From Cellulomonas chengniuliangii (GTDB lineage: Bacteria > Actinomycetota > Actinomycetes > Actinomycetales > Cellulomonadaceae), in contig NZ_CP101988.1 of the NCBI RefSeq assembly GCF_024508335.1, positions 1,302,001 through 1,366,000 of the forward strand: a stretch of DNA of 64,000 bases, read 5' to 3'. Below are positions 45,747-54,178 of this stretch, piece after piece. A program made the translations under genes and the position numbers. Numbering within the stretch: position 1 is the stretch's first letter; each line of letters begins with the position of its first letter. The notes below the pieces were generated by a model, which was not told where the DNA came from, searched no databases, and saw only the letters and a list, made by a program, of their open reading frames with translations.

Positions 45747-45831
45747 GGCATGACTCTACGGGCCTGGGCTGGAGCGCCAGACCCGCGCGGAGGTCGCCCA
45801 CGGGTGGTGGCGCTGTGCGCGCGGCACGGCA

Positions 45832-45870
45832 CCAGATGCCGACGTCCGCCGGGCGCCGGACGATGGGGGT
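45832..45870 (+). promoter_or_regulatory. Bipartite upstream motif CCAGATGC-N17-CGGACGATGGG before the tautomerase gene
   Basis: CCAGATGC (45832-45839), 17 bp, then CGGACGATGGGGGT (45857-45870). The same two blocks with the same 17-bp spacing recur at 48248-48286, about 40 bp before another small gene. Spacing and position suggest a promoter for an alternative sigma factor or an activator site. It does not resemble known actinobacterial -35/-10 pairs I can name. Confidence 0.5.
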
Positions 45871-45915
45871 CGGCGTGCGCGGCGGCGCCCACGCCTGCTC
45901 GACCGAGGGGTGCGG

Positions 45916-46299
45916 ATGGCACAGGTCAAGGTGTACGGGCGACGTGACGTCTGGGGACCGCGACGACGCGAGGTCTCGGACGCGGTGCACGCGGCCCTGG
46001 TGAGCACGTGGGGGGTGCCCCAGGACCAACGGTTCCACCGGTTCCTGCTTCTCGACGCCGACGACCTGCTGGCCCCCCGTTCGCGGGAGTACTTGATCCT
46101 CGAGGTGCTGTGCTTCTCCGGGCGCGGCCCCGTCGAGCGGCGCGCGTTGATCAACGCGATGTACGTCGAGGTGGCCCCGGCCCTAGGGCTGGGCGCCGAC
46201 GACCTGGAGATCGTCATCATCGAGAGCCCGCCGGGCAACTGGGGGCTGCGCGGCGTCGCGGGCAACGAGCTGCTGCTGAGCCGGCGCGCCGGACTCTGA
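45916..46299 (+). CDS. Tautomerase-fold family protein lacking Pro1
   Basis: A 127-residue member of the tautomerase/MIF superfamily. Landmarks: AQVKVYGRRDVWGPRRREVSDAVHAAL, QRFHRFLLLDADDL, and IIESPPGNWGLRG. The catalytic residue of this fold is normally a Pro exposed after Met removal; here Ala follows Met, so classic tautomerase chemistry is doubtful. The ATG at 45916 has GAGGGG before it; a GTG at 45910 is less likely. It is preceded by a bipartite motif shared with another small gene. Confidence 0.82.
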   Translation: MAQVKVYGRRDVWGPRRREVSDAVHAALVSTWGVPQDQRFHRFLLLDADDLLAPRSREYLILEVLCFSGRGPVERRALINAMYVEVAPALGLGADDLEIVIIESPPGNWGLRGVAGNELLLSRRAGL

Positions 46300-46360
46300 C
46301 CGAGGGCGGTCGGCCGGGCGGTGCGCGCGCCGCGCCAGGCAACGGCTAGTCTGGACCCGC

Positions 46361-46747
46361 GGATGAGTCAGTCAGGCGGCCGCGTCGAGCCCTCGGGCTC
46401 GCCGAGGAACGTCCGGGCTCCACAGAGCGGGGTGGTGGGTAACACCCACCCGGGGTGACCCGCGGGACAGTGCCACAGAGAACAGACCGCCTCGCAGGCT
46501 CCTCGGAGCAGGCGAGGTCAGGGTGAAACGGTGGTGTAAGAGACCACCAGCGTGCCGGGTGACCGGCGCGGCTAGGTAAACCCCACCCGGAGCAAGGTCA
46601 GACAGGGAGCGTTCGAGGGCTGCTCGCCCGAGCTCCTGGGTAGACCGCTGGAGGCGTGCGGCAACGCACGTCGTAGATGGATGGTCGCCACCCGTGCCGG
46701 GGCGACCGGGCACGGGGACAGAACCCGGCGTACGACTGGCTCATCCG
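46361..46747 (+). ncRNA. rnpB: RNase P RNA (class A)
   Basis: Catalytic RNA that matures tRNA 5' ends. The 387-nt region has the P1 stem GGATGAGTCAGTC...GACTGGCTCATCC, the conserved GAGGAACGTCCGGGCTCCACAGAGC at the start of P4, the CAGGGTGAAACGGTG core, GGTAAACCCCACC, and the 3' half of P4 ACAGAACCCGGCG. GC-rich helices between them fit the actinobacterial A type. RidA follows 65 bp later. Confidence 0.96.
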
Positions 46748-46811
46748 CTCTCACCCCTCCTTCTGGAGCCGCGCCCGGGACATGGCCGGGCGCCCAGCAG
46801 AGGAGCCCCTC

Positions 46812-47204
46812 ATGGCGTCCCAGGTCGTGCCCGTCGATCCGCCGCACATGCGCCACAGCCCTGCGTTCGCCCAGGGGATGATCGCGCCAGCGGGCCCCAC
46901 CCTCTACGTCGGGGGGCAGAACGGCGTCGACGGCGACGGCACGCTCCTCGACGGCCTCGGCCCGCAGACCGAGCAGGCGCTGCGCAACGTCCTGGCGGTC
47001 CTCGCCCATGCCGGGACCGGGCCCGAGCACGTGGCCAAGCTGACGGTCTACCTCGCCGCGGGAGTCGACCCCGGCGCCGCGTACGCCGCGACCGCCGCGG
47101 TGTGGGGCGGGCATCGCACCGCCGTCACGGTGCTGGCGGTCCCCCCGGCGCGGGAGGGCGCCCTTGTCGAGATCGAGGCCGTGGCGGCAGTCCCGGAGGG
47201 CTGA
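46812..47204 (+). CDS. RidA family protein
   Basis: A 130-residue YjgF/YER057c/UK114 protein. RidA members hydrolyse reactive enamine/imine intermediates from PLP enzymes. GPTLYVGGQNGVDGDGTLLDGL, QTEQALRNVLAVLAHAG and AVTVLAVPPAREGALVEIEAVA match the fold. The conserved catalytic Arg of true RidA (CIRCxxxDM context) is not clearly present, so it may belong to another subgroup. The ATG at 46812 has AGAGGAG upstream. Confidence 0.88.
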   Translation: MASQVVPVDPPHMRHSPAFAQGMIAPAGPTLYVGGQNGVDGDGTLLDGLGPQTEQALRNVLAVLAHAGTGPEHVAKLTVYLAAGVDPGAAYAATAAVWGGHRTAVTVLAVPPAREGALVEIEAVAAVPEG

Positions 47205-47235
47205 CCGCGGCGTCGGCGCGGCCGAGCAGGCCGGG

Positions 47236-47643
47236 TCAGCCGGGGAGCGACTCGGCGGCCGCCATGTCGGCGGCGACCTCGGCCGGCGTGGACCGGAGCA
47301 GGCAGAACTCGTTGCCCTCCGGGTCGGCGAGGACGACCCACGTGACGTCCGGCCCCTGCCCGACGTCGACCCGCCGTGCGCCCAGCGCGATCAGGCGCTC
47401 GAGCTCGGTGGCCTGGTCCGATCCGTCCTGCGGCCGCAGGTCGATGTGGAGCCGGTTCTTGACCGTCTTGTCCTCCGGGACTCGGATGAAGCCCAGCTCC
47501 AGGTCGCCCGGGCTCTCCCCGACGATCCAGATCTCGTCCTCGCCGTCCGCCTCGACCTCGCGGCCCAGCACCTCGCCCCACCAGGCGGCGAGGCTCGCGG
47601 GGTCGCGGGAGTCGACGACCACTTGGCTCAGGATGATGCCCAT
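47236..47643 (-). CDS. VOC (glyoxalase-fold) family protein
   Basis: A 135-residue VOC-fold protein: ILSQVVVDSRDPASLAAWWGEVLG, NRLHIDLRPQDGSDQATELERLIALGARRVDVGQG and VVLADPEGNEFCLLRS. It resembles actinobacterial glyoxalase-like proteins of unknown substrate. ATG start at 47643, with GGACGATAGGG-type sequence immediately upstream. Not close to the other VOC gene at 2630. Confidence 0.85.
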   Translation of the reverse strand: MGIILSQVVVDSRDPASLAAWWGEVLGREVEADGEDEIWIVGESPGDLELGFIRVPEDKTVKNRLHIDLRPQDGSDQATELERLIALGARRVDVGQGPDVTWVVLADPEGNEFCLLRSTPAEVAADMAAAESLPG

Positions 47644-47731
47644 ACGGGGACGATAGGGATGGCCCCGAGCGCACGCAAGGGCTCCGCGCGTCCCATCCGC
47701 CATGGTTGGCCCGTTCTGCGAGGATCTGGCC

Positions 47732-48508
47732 ATGACTGGTCCTCTCGTCGCGGAGCGTGCCGCCGCCGTCAACGCCGCCTCCCTCGACTGGGTGGGCTGG
47801 GCCGTGGTGCTCGGACCGGCGGCGACGCTCGTCGCGGGCCTCGTCGCAGGGGTTGTCGCCTACCTTGCGATCGCGCAGCGCCGGCGGGCCGACGCGAAGG
47901 CCGAGTGGTGGCGCCGCACCCAGTGGGCGCTCGACGAGGTGCTGTCCGGCGAGCCCGATCGTCGCCGTGTCGGCGTGGCGGTGCTGTACCGCCTGGCTGA
48001 GAGCGAGCTCGCCACCCCTGAGGACCTGGAGGTGTTCGACGCCGCGTGGGGCCTGGTGCTCGGAATCGGCGGCCCTGTCGCCTCGGCGGCGCCGGAGCCC
48101 TCGGCCACCGAGGTGACGGCGGCGCGGGGCCGGGTGCTCACCGACGGCAGGCGGGGGGTGGCCACGGCGGGCTGGGTGGTGCGGCTCGCCGTGGGAGCGT
48201 CCGGCGTCCCTGCGGCCGGGGGCGTGGCTGACCGAGAACCCGCGCCGCCAGATGCGGCGGGTCGTGGGGCGACGGACGATGGGAGTGGCCCGCACGGGCC
48301 GCGTCTCGATGGAGGGGAGGGCCTCATGGGGATCGACGACATGAAGGACAAGGCCTCGCAGGCCGCGAAGAGCGACAAGGCCGAGGGGGCTAGCGACTCC
48401 GGCCTGGACAAGGCGGAGTCTGCCGCCTCCTCCAAGGCCGGCGAGGGGCACGAGGACAAGGTCGCGCAGGCCCGCGACAAGGGGGACGAGGCGCTCGGGA
48501 ACGCCTGA
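47732..48508 (+). CDS. Single-frame ORF: small membrane protein continuous with an antitoxin-like C terminus
   Basis: The frame encodes 258 residues and seems to join two unrelated parts. Residues 1-115 hold one membrane helix (VVLGPAATLVAGLVAGVVAYLAIA) and a cytoplasmic helix pair typical of small actinobacterial membrane proteins. Residues 115-198 are low-complexity Ala/Gly/Pro/Arg with no clear fold. The last 60 residues are Lys/Asp/Ala-rich and look like a free-standing antitoxin-like protein with its own Met and ribosome site. No stop codon separates them, so either a true fusion or accidental read-through from a lost stop is possible. ATG start at 47732. I recognise no function. Confidence 0.55.
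   Translation: MTGPLVAERAAAVNAASLDWVGWAVVLGPAATLVAGLVAGVVAYLAIAQRRRADAKAEWWRRTQWALDEVLSGEPDRRRVGVAVLYRLAESELATPEDLEVFDAAWGLVLGIGGPVASAAPEPSATEVTAARGRVLTDGRRGVATAGWVVRLAVGASGVPAAGGVADREPAPPDAAGRGATDDGSGPHGPRLDGGEGLMGIDDMKDKASQAAKSDKAEGASDSGLDKAESAASSKAGEGHEDKVAQARDKGDEALGNA
48248..48286 (+). promoter_or_regulatory. Bipartite upstream motif CCAGATGC-N17-CGGACGATGGG before the nested small gene
   Basis: CCAGATGC (48248-48255), 17 bp, CGGACGATGGGAGT (48273-48286), matching 45832-45870 in both blocks and spacing. It lies 40 bp before the ATG at 48326 and inside the low-complexity part of the longer frame. This supports independent transcription of the downstream small gene. Confidence 0.5.
48326..48508 (+). 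CDS. Nested small protein, Rv0909-antitoxin/CsbD-like
   Basis: A 60-residue, very hydrophilic protein: MGIDDMKDKASQAAKSDKAE and then repeated KAE/KAG helix turns to DKGDEALGNA. Such short Lys/Ala/Asp helical proteins are annotated in actinobacteria as Rv0909-like antitoxins or CsbD-like stress proteins. The ATG has GGGAGGG 4-5 bp upstream and a promoter-like bipartite motif 40 bp upstream. It is in frame with the 258-residue ORF, so the two annotations compete. No toxin gene is adjacent. Confidence 0.6.
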   Translation: MGIDDMKDKASQAAKSDKAEGASDSGLDKAESAASSKAGEGHEDKVAQARDKGDEALGNA

Positions 48509-48574
48509 GGCTCCGTTCGAGCGACGGCTCCAGGCTGCCACAGGGCTGCCTCGGGGCCGTTCGTCGTGGGGGCG

Positions 48575-49362
48575 TCAGGCGCTGAGCCGCTCCACGTGCC
48601 CGCGGTGGGCGTCCGCCAGCCACGGGGTGCGGAGGCGCTCGTCGTCGGGCTGCCGCCCCGAGGCCAGGGCATCGAGGTATCGACGGTCGGCTGCGAGGCG
48701 ACGGGCGAGCTCGGCGGTGTCGCCGACGTGGCCGTGGCCGGGGACCAGGGTGTGGAGCCCGTACTCCGCGATCGCGCGCTCGAGGGTCTCCAAGCCCGCC
48801 CAGTAGTCGCCGAGCGGGTCGTCGGCGTCGGTGTCGAGCAGCGGGATCTCGAGGTCCGAGAGCATGTCGCCCGCCAGCAGGGCCCCGGCGTGGGGGATGG
48901 CGAGCGCGGCGTGGCCTGGGGCGTGGGCCCGGTGCGCCACGACGTGGACGTCCGGGCCGTCCCACGGCAGGGTCGCCGCGCCGGGCGGCAGCGGGGTCAG
49001 GCGCCCGAAGTGCTGGCGGTCCTGCCCGGGGCCTCGGCCTCGGCCTGGGCCAGGTCCGCGTCGCGGGTGCGCGACTGCGACGCGACAGCCTCGGGCGTGG
49101 CCCAGCGGGGGACCCCCGCCCAGTCCGCCCTCCACAGCACGTGGTCCCAGTGCGGGTGGGTGCTGAAGCCGGCGACGACCCGCCAGTCCCGGGCGCGGGC
49201 CTCGTGAGCCCGGGAATCGAGCTCGGGGACGGTGATGCCGGGATCAACGAGCACGCAACCGCCGTCGGCCCCCACGATCGCCGTGGTGATGCTGGTCCAG
49301 GTGGTGGCGGTCGCCACCCAGATCCCCGGGGCGACCTGCGTGAACGTGGATCGCGCCGTCAT
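48575..49362 (-). pseudogene. Metallo-beta-lactamase-fold hydrolase, frameshifted
   Basis: The N-terminal part (from the ATG at 49362) reads APGIWVATATTWTSITTAIVGADGGCVLVDPG and the zinc motif STHPHWDHVLW. Around 49025-49035 the frame runs into Ala/Pro and soon stops. The continuation GQDRQHFGRLTPLPPGA, VVAHRAHAPGHAALAIPHAGALLAGDML and VPGHGHVGD lies in another frame to 48575. One extra base in the CCCGGGG run at 49026-49032 would restore a protein of about 262 residues. Either a real inactivating mutation or a sequencing error in a homopolymer; all other zinc ligands are intact. Confidence 0.8.
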
Positions 49363-49510
49363 GGCTCGATCGTAGGGCCGATCAGATGAGAACACCCTCA
49401 TGGGTGATTTCACCCAGAAAGCGCTCTCTTCTGAGAGGCTCGACTCAAGGACGTGAGCCGCCGCCTCCCCCCCGCAGCAGGCTCGCGTCACGGTCGCCAC
49501 GCGACCGAGC

Positions 49511-49544
49511 GACGGCGGCATCCCGCTCCAGGGATGCCGCCGTC
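49511..49544. terminator. Terminator hairpin after ppgK
   Basis: Fourteen-bp perfect stem (49511-49524 with 49531-49544) with a 6-nt loop, 23 bp downstream of the ppgK stop on the minus strand. Confidence 0.75.
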
Positions 49545-49566
49545 AGTTCGTGTGCGGGCGCCCGCC

Positions 49567-50397
49567 TCAGTGCGAGGCGTCGGCCGCCAACGCCGCCGCC
49601 CCGACGATGCCCGCAGCGTTGCGGAGCGTTGCCGGAACGATCGGCGTCCGGAGGCGGAGCAGGGGCAGGAACTTCTCGTGGTGCTTGGAGACGCCGCCGC
49701 CCACCACGATGAGGTCCGGCCAGAACAGGTTCTCCACGACGCTGTAGTAGCGCTGCAGGCGCTCGGCCCACTCCGTCCAGCTGAGGTTGTCGCGGTCGCG
49801 CGCGCTCTCCGCCGCGCGGCTCTCCGCGTCGTGCCCGTCGATCTCCAGGTGCCCGAGCTCCGTGTTCGGGACCAGGTGGCCGTCGACCACCAGGGCCGAG
49901 CCGATGCCTGTGCCCAGCGTCGTCACCAGCACCACGCCGGACACGCTGCGGGCCGCGCCGTAGACGGTCTCCGCGTACCCGGCCGCGTCCGCGTCGTTGA
50001 CGGCCACGACGTTGCGGCCGGTCGCCTCGGCGATGACGTCCTCCACGTCCGTCCCGATCCACGACGGGTCGACGTTCGCGGCGGACTGCGCGACGCCGTG
50101 CAGGATCACCGCCGGGAACGTCACGCCCACCGGCACGTCCTCGGGCAGGTGGAAGGCCTCGATGACCTCCGCGACGGTCCGCGCGACGGCGTCCGGGGTC
50201 GCCGGCTGCGGCGTCGGGATGCGGACCCGGTCGCCCGCGAACTCGCCGCGGACCAGGTCCACCGGGGCGCCCTTGATGCCGCTGCCGCCGATGTCGATGC
50301 CGAACGCCGTGGTGGGGCGCTCGGCGAGCATGTGGCGGCGCTTGCGGTGGCGGTCGCCCGCGTCCTTGTCGTGGTCGTGCTTGTCGTGGTGGCTCAT
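49567..50397 (-). CDS. ppgK: Polyphosphate glucokinase
   Basis: ROK-family kinase of 276 residues that phosphorylates glucose with polyphosphate (and ATP), a typical actinobacterial glycolytic entry enzyme. Motifs: [16 protein letters not shown] (phosphate 1), [30 protein letters not shown] (phosphate 2), and [11 protein letters not shown]. The first ~25 residues form a strongly charged, His/Asp/Lys/Arg-rich extension ([10 protein letters not shown] and RHRKRRH) not needed for the fold. The ATG overlaps the map stop by 4 bp, so the two are coupled. Confidence 0.93.
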   Translation of the reverse strand: MSHHDKHDHDKDAGDRHRKRRHMLAERPTTAFGIDIGGSGIKGAPVDLVRGEFAGDRVRIPTPQPATPDAVARTVAEVIEAFHLPEDVPVGVTFPAVILHGVAQSAANVDPSWIGTDVEDVIAEATGRNVVAVNDADAAGYAETVYGAARSVSGVVLVTTLGTGIGSALVVDGHLVPNTELGHLEIDGHDAESRAAESARDRDNLSWTEWAERLQRYYSVVENLFWPDLIVVGGGVSKHHEKFLPLLRLRTPIVPATLRNAAGIVGAAALAADASH

Positions 50398-51266
50398 GGC
50401 AGTGTCAGCACCTCGGCTCCTGTCTCGGTCACGACCAGCGTGTGCTCGAACTGAGCGCTGCGCCTGCGGTCGGCCGTGACGACGGTCCATCCGTCGTCCC
50501 ACATCTCCCACTCGGGCGTCCCCAGGTTGAGCATGGGCTCGATGGTGAAGACCATGCCGGGCTCCATCACTGTGGCGTAGTGCGGCGCGGCGTCGTAGTG
50601 GGGGACCACCAGCCCGGAGTGGAACGCCTCGCCCACGCCGTGCCCGGTGTAGTCGCGGACCACGCCGTACCCGAAGCGCTGCGCGTACTTCTCGATGACG
50701 CGCCCGATGACGTTGATCTCCCGGCCGGGCTTGACCGCCTTGATCGCACGGTTGAGCGACTCGCGGGTTCGCTCGACCAGCAGTGCCGACTCCTCATCGA
50801 GCTCGCCCACGCCGAACGTCGCGTTGTTGTCCCCGTGCACCCCGCCGATGTAGGCGGTGATGTCGATGTTCACCAGGTCGCCGTCCTGCAGCACCGTGGA
50901 GTCGGGGATGCCGTGGCAGATGACCTCGTTCACCGAGGTGCACAGCGACTTGGGGAAGCCGCGGTAGCCGAGGGTCGATGGGTAGGCGTGGTGGTCCATG
51001 AGGAACTGGTGGCCCACCCGGTCGAGCGCGTCGGTGGTGACGCCAGGCGCCACGTGACGGCCGACCTCCTCGAGCGCCTGCGCGGCGATGCGCGCCGCGA
51101 CCCGGATTCGCTCGAGCACCTCGGGGGCCGGGATGTCGCTGCCGGTGAACGGCGTGGGCGCCGGCCGGCCCACGTACTCCGGGCGGGGGATCGACGCCGG
51201 GACCGGCAGTTGGGGGCTGATGGTCCCGGGGACGAGGGTGGCTCTCGGCGCGTGCACGATCGACAT
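50394..51266 (-). CDS. map: Methionine aminopeptidase type I
   Basis: Removes the initiator Met. The 290-residue protein carries the metal ligands in [21 protein letters not shown] (two Asp), [13 protein letters not shown] (His), [12 protein letters not shown] (Glu) and QFEHTLVVT (Glu). The N-terminal ~40 residues are Pro-rich ([15 protein letters not shown]), like the SH3-ligand-type extension of mycobacterial MetAP1c. ATG start at 51266; coupled to ppgK downstream. Confidence 0.95.
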   Translation of the reverse strand: MSIVHAPRATLVPGTISPQLPVPASIPRPEYVGRPAPTPFTGSDIPAPEVLERIRVAARIAAQALEEVGRHVAPGVTTDALDRVGHQFLMDHHAYPSTLGYRGFPKSLCTSVNEVICHGIPDSTVLQDGDLVNIDITAYIGGVHGDNNATFGVGELDEESALLVERTRESLNRAIKAVKPGREINVIGRVIEKYAQRFGYGVVRDYTGHGVGEAFHSGLVVPHYDAAPHYATVMEPGMVFTIEPMLNLGTPEWEMWDDGWTVVTADRRRSAQFEHTLVVTETGAEVLTLP

Positions 51267-51323
51267 AGGTGGCAGTCTACGGAGCACGCGCGGCCGAGGT
51301 GCGGTCGCACCGAGGAGGGCAGC

Positions 51324-51506
51324 ATGTCGGGCAGCGGCGACGAGTTCTACTTCAACATCGCGACCGGGCAGGTCGAGCAGGGCAAGGTGTCCGACTGGAA
51401 GGACCGGATGGGCCCGTACCCCACCCGTGAGGCCGCCCAGCGCGCGCTCGACATCGCCGCCGCACGCACGAAGGCGTGGGACGAGGACGACGCGCGCGAG
51501 CGCTGA
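51324..51506 (+). CDS. SPOR-like small protein
   Basis: A 60-residue protein, [21 protein letters not shown]...[28 protein letters not shown]. The pattern (short strand, then [13 protein letters not shown] helix) resembles half of a SPOR repeat. Small actinobacterial proteins of this type are conserved next to map. A strong ribosome site GAGGAGGG precedes the ATG by 5 bp. No membrane segment or signal. Function unknown. Confidence 0.75.
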   Translation: MSGSGDEFYFNIATGQVEQGKVSDWKDRMGPYPTREAAQRALDIAAARTKAWDEDDARER

Positions 51507-51532
51507 GCGGCCTCCCTCGAGGGCTGAGCCCC

Positions 51533-52345
51533 TCAGGCCAGGAACGAGTGCGCGTCGTCGGGGAAAGTCGCCCCGCGGACGTCCGCCGCGTACGCCCGGG
51601 CGGCGTCGCCCAACGCCTGGCCGATCTGCCCGTACTGCTTGGCGAACCGCGGCGACCAGCCGCCCATGCCCGCCATGTCGAGCCACACGAGCACCTGGCC
51701 GTCGCAGTCGACGCCCGCGCCGATGCCGATGGTCGGGACCCGCAGGATCTCGGTGATGCGCGCGGCCACGGGCGCCGGGACCATCTCCAGGACGACGGCA
51801 ACCGCGCCCGCCTCCTGCAGCGCGATCGCGTCCTCGCTGAGCAGCTCGGCGGCGTCCTCGTCCCTGCCCTGCACGCGCTTGCCGCCCAGGGCGTTCTCCG
51901 ACTGCGGTGTGAAGCCGAGGTGCCCGAAGACCGGGATGCCCGCGTCGGACAGCGCCTTGACCTGGGCCGCGACCCGGCGGCCGCCCTCGAGCTTGACCGC
52001 GTGCGCCCCCGTCTCCTTGAAGATGCGCACGGCCGTGGCCAGCGCCTGCTCGGGGCCGGCCTCGTACGAGCCGAACGGCATGTCCACGACCACCAGCGCG
52101 CGGCTCACCGAGCGCACGACGGCGCGGGCCGGCGGGATGAGCTCGTCGAGCGTGACCGGGATGGTGGTCTCGTGGCCCAGCATCGTGTTGCCGATCGAGT
52201 CCCCGACGAGCAGGAGGTCGATGCCCGCCTCGTCGAAGATCCGGGCGGTCGGCGCGTCGTACGCCGTCAGCATCGTCAGCTTCTCGCCGCGCTCCTTCGC
52301 CTCGCGCAGGTGGTGGACGCGCACGCGCTTGGGGGTGGTCGTCAT
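51533..52345 (-). CDS. panB: 3-methyl-2-oxobutanoate hydroxymethyltransferase
   Basis: First enzyme of pantothenate synthesis, transferring a hydroxymethyl group from methylene-THF to ketoisovalerate. The 270-residue TIM barrel shows [42 protein letters not shown] (Mg site), [26 protein letters not shown] and [16 protein letters not shown] start at 52345. It precedes nothing coupled; nadE lies 52 bp upstream on the same strand and may share its transcript. Confidence 0.95.
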   Translation of the reverse strand: MTTTPKRVRVHHLREAKERGEKLTMLTAYDAPTARIFDEAGIDLLLVGDSIGNTMLGHETTIPVTLDELIPPARAVVRSVSRALVVVDMPFGSYEAGPEQALATAVRIFKETGAHAVKLEGGRRVAAQVKALSDAGIPVFGHLGFTPQSENALGGKRVQGRDEDAAELLSEDAIALQEAGAVAVVLEMVPAPVAARITEILRVPTIGIGAGVDCDGQVLVWLDMAGMGGWSPRFAKQYGQIGQALGDAARAYAADVRGATFPDDAHSFLA

Positions 52346-52397
52346 CGTGCTGGCTCCTGTGGGTCCGGGGCTGGGTCGGCTGGGGCGTCTTCGCCGG

Positions 52398-54050
52398 TCA
52401 GGGCTCGCGCCACCGCGTCGTGATGGGCAGCCTACGGTCCCGGCCGAAGGCGAGCGCTGTGACCTTGGGGCCCAGCGGGTACTGGCGGCGCTTCCACTCG
52501 GCGCGGTCCACCAGGGACAGGACCTTGTCGACCACCTCGGGGTCGTAGCCCCGGGCGAGCAGCTCGGCCCGCCCCTCGGCATGCTCGACGTACGCGTCCA
52601 GCACCTCGTCGAGGAGGTCGTAGGGCGGCAGCGAGTCCTGGTCGGTCTGGCCGGGACGCAGCTCGGCCGACGGCGGCTTGGTGATCGAGCTCTCCGGGAT
52701 GGGCGGGATCTGCCCGGCGTCGACCGCGGCGTTGTTGCGCCACCGGGACAGCGCCCACACCCGCGACTTGTCGACGTCCTTGAGCGGGGCGTACCCGCCG
52801 ACGGCGTCGCCGTAGATGGTCGAGTAGCCCACCGCCAACTCGCTCTTGTTGCCGGTGGCCAGCACCAGGGGCCCTTCGGCGTTCGAGATCGCCATGAGGA
52901 TCATGCCGCGCACCCTGGCCTGCAGGTTCTCCGCCGCGACGCCCTCCAGCCCGAGCTGCGCCTCGAACGCGTCGACGATCGTGCCGATGGGCTGGACGCG
53001 GTAGTCGGCGCCGATCCGCTTGGCGAGGTCGGCGGCGTCGTCCTTGGAGTGCTCCGAGGAGTACCGGGACGGCATCGACACCCCGATCACGTTCTGGCCG
53101 CCGAGCGCGTCGGCGCTGATCGCCGCCACGAGCGCGGAGTCGATGCCACCCGACAGGCCCAGGACCACGGACCGGAACCCGTTCTTGCGCGCGTACCCGG
53201 CCAGTCCGGTGACCAGCGCCTGGTAGACCTCCGCGTCGGCGTCCAGGTGGGGCGCGATCTCGCCGGTCCGCGGCTCGCGGCCGTCGTCGAGGTCCCACAC
53301 GAGGAGGTGCTCGACGAACTGCGGCGCGCTGGCCAGCAGCGTCCCGTCGGCGGCCACCACGAACGAGCCCCCGTCGAAGACGAGGTCGTCCTGGCCGCCC
53401 ACCATGTTCACGTAAGCGACCGGCGCGTCGACCTGCCGGGCGCGCCGCGCGGCCAGCTCGGTGCGGATGTGCCCCTTGCCCTCCTCGAACGGCGAGCCGT
53501 TGAGGACCACGAGCAGCGCGACCTCGTTCTCGTCCATCTCGGAGACGGGCCCGCCGTCCTGCCAGATGTCCTCGCAGACCACCACGCCCACCCGGTGGCC
53601 GCGGACGTCGATCACGCAGATGTCGTCGCCGGGGGCGAAGATGCGGAACTCGTCGAAGACGCCGTAGTTGGGCAGGTGGTGCTTGTCGTAGCGCCGCGCG
53701 ACCGTCCCGTGCTGCAGCAGCACCGCCTGGTTGGTGGGGCGCGCGGGGGCGCCCTCGTGCTCGCGGGAGGCGGTGTCGCCGACCGTGCCGACCAGCACGG
53801 CCAGGTCGCCCATGCCGCGCGCGTCGAGCTCGGCCGCGGTCCGCTCGAGCGCCCGCTCGGCGCCGCGCCGGAACGAGGCGCGCAGCGCCAGGTCCTCGAT
53901 GGGATATCCGGTGATCGTCATCTCGGGGAAGACGACGAGGTCGGCGCCGGCCTCGGCCGCGCGCTGCGACCACGCGAGCACCGCCTGGGAGTTGCCGTCG
54001 AGGTCGCCGACGCACGTGTCGATCTGGGCCAGGGCGATGCGCAGTGCCAT
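52398..54050 (-). CDS. nadE: Glutamine-dependent NAD+ synthetase
   Basis: A 550-residue two-domain enzyme. The N-terminal nitrilase-like glutaminase (residues 1-270) carries the Glu-Lys-Cys triad: VVFPEMTITGYP, YDKHHLPNYGVFDE and VVCEDIWQDGG. The C-terminal synthetase domain has the ATP motif LGLSGGIDSALVAAIS, SMPSRYSSEHSKDDA and ATGNKSELAVGYSTIYGD. It makes NAD from deamido-NAD using glutamine. The ATG at 54050 starts the typical ALRIALAQIDTCVGDLDGN. Confidence 0.96.
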   Translation of the reverse strand: MALRIALAQIDTCVGDLDGNSQAVLAWSQRAAEAGADLVVFPEMTITGYPIEDLALRASFRRGAERALERTAAELDARGMGDLAVLVGTVGDTASREHEGAPARPTNQAVLLQHGTVARRYDKHHLPNYGVFDEFRIFAPGDDICVIDVRGHRVGVVVCEDIWQDGGPVSEMDENEVALLVVLNGSPFEEGKGHIRTELAARRARQVDAPVAYVNMVGGQDDLVFDGGSFVVAADGTLLASAPQFVEHLLVWDLDDGREPRTGEIAPHLDADAEVYQALVTGLAGYARKNGFRSVVLGLSGGIDSALVAAISADALGGQNVIGVSMPSRYSSEHSKDDAADLAKRIGADYRVQPIGTIVDAFEAQLGLEGVAAENLQARVRGMILMAISNAEGPLVLATGNKSELAVGYSTIYGDAVGGYAPLKDVDKSRVWALSRWRNNAAVDAGQIPPIPESSITKPPSAELRPGQTDQDSLPPYDLLDEVLDAYVEHAEGRAELLARGYDPEVVDKVLSLVDRAEWKRRQYPLGPKVTALAFGRDRRLPITTRWREP

Positions 54051-54178
54051 GGCCTGAGCCTAGGCCCCGGCCGCGCGTGGGCGGCGCCCGGGCCGCGCGA
54101 GGGCGCGGACGGGCCGCGCAGAAGAATCGCCTGCGGGTATGTCACCAGCCGTCACAGGCATCGGGCAGGATGTACCGC

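Noticed and set aside
46677-46812. An N-terminal extension of RidA reaching into the RNase P RNA
   Set aside because: The upstream frame overlaps rnpB, has no ribosome site, and the family N terminus begins at 46812.
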